A stretch of 64,000 nucleotides of DNA from the NCBI RefSeq assembly GCF_000022085.1, contig NC_011894.1:4517001-4581000 (forward strand). Direction: 5' to 3'. Below the pieces are notes generated by a model, which was not told the origin of the DNA, made no database searches, and saw only the letters and a program-made list of their open reading frames with translations. This document shows, piece after piece, positions 62,442 through 64,000 of this stretch. Made by a program: the position numbers and the translations under genes. The stretch is from Methylobacterium nodulans ORS 2060 (GTDB lineage: Bacteria; Pseudomonadota; Alphaproteobacteria; Rhizobiales; Beijerinckiaceae). Position 1 is the first letter of the stretch. The number at the start of each line of letters is the position of its first letter.

Positions 62442-63458
62442 ATGCGCTGTCTCGTGACCGGAACGGCCGGTTTCATCGGCTTCCATCTCGCCCGCCGGCT
62501 GCTCGCCGCCGGCCACGCCGTCGTGGGCGTCGATGGGCTGACCGACTATTACGACGTGGCGCTGAAGCGGGCGCGGCTGTCGGCGCTCGCGGGCCCGGGC
62601 TTTGCCAACCACAGCTTCATGCTGGAGGAGCCCGGGGCCTTCGCGGCCCTAATGGGCGAGGTAAAGCCGGACATCGTCGTGCATCTCGCCGCCCAGGCCG
62701 GCGTGCGCTACAGCCTGGAGAATCCCGAGAGCTACGTCGCCGCCAATATGGTCGGCACGTTCCAGGTGCTCGAAGGCCTGCGGCAGCACCCGGTGCGCCA
62801 CGCCCTCATGGCCTCGACGTCATCGGTCTATGGCGGAAATCCGCGCACGCCCTTCCGCGAGACCGACACCGTGGCGACGCCCCTCACCATCTACGCCGCC
62901 TCCAAGATCGCCGGGGAGGCGATGGCGCATGCCTATGCGCATCTCTGGCGGATCCCGACGACGGCCTTCCGGTTCTTCACCGTCTACGGCCCCTGGGGCC
63001 GACCGGACATGGCCCTGTTCCTCTTCACGCGGAAGATCCTGGCCGGCGAGCCGGTCGAGGTCTTCGACCACGGGCGCGCGGTCCGCGACTTCACCTATAT
63101 CGACGACCTCGTCGAGAGCATCGTTCGGCTGATCGAGGTGCCGCCGGGGCCGGAGCCGGTTTCGCCCGCCGATACCCTGAGCCCGGTCGCGCCCTTCCGC
63201 ATCGTGAATATCGGCGGGGGCGCCCCGGTGACCGTGGGGGCGATGCTGGACGTGCTCGAAGCCGCCCTCGGGATGAAGGCCACGCGCCTGCTGCGGGACC
63301 TGCCCCCCGGCGACGTCTCGCGGACGGAGGCCGAGACGCGGCTGCTGGAGGATCTCATCGGCTATGTGCCGGCCACGCCCGTGACGGTCGGCATCCCCGC
63401 CTTCGTGGCGTGGTACCGGGAGCATTACGGGGCATCCCCGTCTGGCGCCGGAGCCTGA
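62442..63458 (+). CDS. NAD-dependent nucleotide-sugar epimerase (UDP-glucuronate 4-epimerase-like)
   Basis: 338 residues. SDR-extended fold: Rossmann loop MRCLVTGTAGFIGFHLARRLLAAGHAVVGVDGLTDYYDVALKRARL, DIVVHLAAQAGVRYSLENPESYVAANMVGTFQVLE, the catalytic Tyr/Lys in PLTIYAASKIAGE (YxxxK), TAFRFFTVYGPWGRPDMALFLFTRKILAGEPVEVFDHGRAVRDFTYIDDLVESIVRL. The DMAL...F and GRAVRDFTYIDDLVESI motifs are those of bacterial GalE/CapD-like UDP-glucuronate 4-epimerases, which supply UDP-galacturonate for capsule or lipopolysaccharide. It starts directly after the broken flgB and converges on carA. Confidence 0.9.
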   Translation: MRCLVTGTAGFIGFHLARRLLAAGHAVVGVDGLTDYYDVALKRARLSALAGPGFANHSFMLEEPGAFAALMGEVKPDIVVHLAAQAGVRYSLENPESYVAANMVGTFQVLEGLRQHPVRHALMASTSSVYGGNPRTPFRETDTVATPLTIYAASKIAGEAMAHAYAHLWRIPTTAFRFFTVYGPWGRPDMALFLFTRKILAGEPVEVFDHGRAVRDFTYIDDLVESIVRLIEVPPGPEPVSPADTLSPVAPFRIVNIGGGAPVTVGAMLDVLEAALGMKATRLLRDLPPGDVSRTEAETRLLEDLIGYVPATPVTVGIPAFVAWYREHYGASPSGAGA

Positions 63459-63471
63459 CGGGAGGAGCGCC

Positions 63472-64000
63472 CTACGCGGTCCTCCCCTTGGTCTCGCGGA
63501 TCAGCGAGACGAAGCGGTCGAACAGGTAATGGCTGTCGCGCGGGCCGGGCGAGGCCTCCGGATGGTACTGGACCGAGAAGGCCGGGCGGTCGGTGAGGGC
63601 GAGCCCGCAATTCGAGCCGTCGAACAGCGAGACATGGGTCTCCACCGCCGTTTCGGGCAGGCTCTGCCGATCGACCGCGAAGCCGTGGTTCATCGACACG
63701 ATCTCGACCTTGCCGGTGGTCTTGTCCTTCACCGGGTGGTTCGCGCCGTGGTGGCCCTGGCCCATCTTCACGGTCCGCGCGCCGAGCGCGAGGCCCATGA
63801 GCTGGTGGCCGAGGCAGATGCCGAAGGTCGGCACCTTGTGGTTGAGGAGGGTGCGGATCACCGGCACGGCGTATTCGCCCGTCGCGGCCGGATCCCCGGG
63901 GCCGTTCGACAGGAAGACGCCGTCGGGCTTGAGCGCCAGAATCTCTTCCGCCGTGGCGGTGGCCGGCACGACGGTGACGTCGCAGCCCGCCCGCGTGAGA
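63472..64000 (-). CDS. carA: Carbamoyl phosphate synthase small subunit (partial, C-terminal ~175 residues)
   Basis: The stop is at 63472 and the gene runs off the right edge. Visible is the class I glutamine amidotransferase domain: [64 protein letters not shown] (nucleophile Cys in GICLGHQ), [55 protein letters not shown] (catalytic His and Glu in QYHPEASPG). CarA releases ammonia from glutamine for CarB to make carbamoyl phosphate for arginine and pyrimidines. Convergent with the epimerase, 13 bp apart. Confidence 0.96.
   Translation of the reverse strand, partial: LTRAGCDVTVVPATATAEEILALKPDGVFLSNGPGDPAATGEYAVPVIRTLLNHKVPTFGICLGHQLMGLALGARTVKMGQGHHGANHPVKDKTTGKVEIVSMNHGFAVDRQSLPETAVETHVSLFDGSNCGLALTDRPAFSVQYHPEASPGPRDSHYLFDRFVSLIRETKGRTA

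Noticed and set aside
1..64000. CRISPR array, prophage, integron, tRNA or rRNA
   Set aside because: No regularly spaced direct repeats, no phage structural genes, no integrase and no cloverleaf-like sequence were seen by eye.

Overview
The window is a chromosomal segment of a high-GC alphaproteobacterium, most likely a member of the Methylobacteriaceae (Methylobacterium or a close relative). The evidence is the strong GC bias and dense gene packing, the presence of a (2S)-methylsuccinyl-CoA dehydrogenase of the ethylmalonyl-CoA pathway, a type II glutamine synthetase with a divergent GstI/DUF2735 gene, a very large NAD-glutamate dehydrogenase, the tsaD/hemD/mitofilin-like/HemY-like neighbourhood, DUF2794 and IalB-family genes. 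I see no rRNA, tRNA, CRISPR array, intact insertion sequence or prophage, so this is ordinary core chromosome with small accessory scars.

Layout. 0-6.5 kb: GNAT (partial) and tsaD on the minus strand, divergent from hemD, a mitofilin-like protein and a HemY-like protein, closed by a long perfect hairpin. 6.5-9.8 kb: EthD-like protein, type II NADH dehydrogenase, a methyltransferase remnant and a five-helix membrane protein. 10-15.7 kb: dgcN-dgcA (D-glutamate conversion through N-acetyl intermediates) divergent from a complete glutamate/aspartate-type ABC importer. 15.7-22.5 kb: an AT-rich gap, a BBP2-type porin, a Bax inhibitor-1 family protein, an ECF sigma/anti-sigma pair, gamma-glutamyltransferase and a LysE exporter. 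22.5-29.8 kb: rlmN, IalB, an aminoglycoside-phosphotransferase-like kinase, MarR, creatininase and a COG0523 metallochaperone GTPase, with two copies of a dispersed repeat. 29.9-35.3 kb: a predicted haem-binding class III cyclase, a helix-hairpin-helix protein, a Crp/Fnr regulator and several small genes. 35.5-41.2 kb: a divergent PEP carboxylase homologue, glutaminase, gstI and glnII with a sigma-54 promoter. 41.4-49.2 kb: YihY, DMT exporter, mcd, a giant LplT-PlsC-AMP-ligase fusion, YiaA/B. 49.2-55.3 kb: PspA, TetR with three operator-like palindromes, panB, DUF3108, rpmB, FIST, bluB. 55.3-64 kb: NAD-glutamate dehydrogenase, an AhpD-like protein, DUF2794, a truncated flgB, a nucleotide-sugar epimerase and carA (partial).

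The functional thread is glutamate and glutamine. A D-Glu route (DgcN, DgcA), a glutamate-type importer, gamma-glutamyltransferase, glutaminase, GSII with its probable translational regulator, and the 180-kDa-type NAD-GDH all lie within 60 kb. They are not one operon, but two of the key intergenic regions carry sigma-54-like elements, suggesting nitrogen control.

I found no single clearly new multi-gene system. The best leads are: the DgcN/DgcA genes back to back with a glutamate-type importer, a DUF3365-like CxxCH sensor fused to an adenylate cyclase, a PEP carboxylase paralogue with altered active-site motifs, a PspA/TetR intergenic region with three identical-architecture palindromes, a site shared by a MarR gene and a COG0523 GTPase, a dispersed palindromic repeat family, and a flgB gene cut after its first 44 codons. 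All functional names are from reading the sequence; no database search was run.
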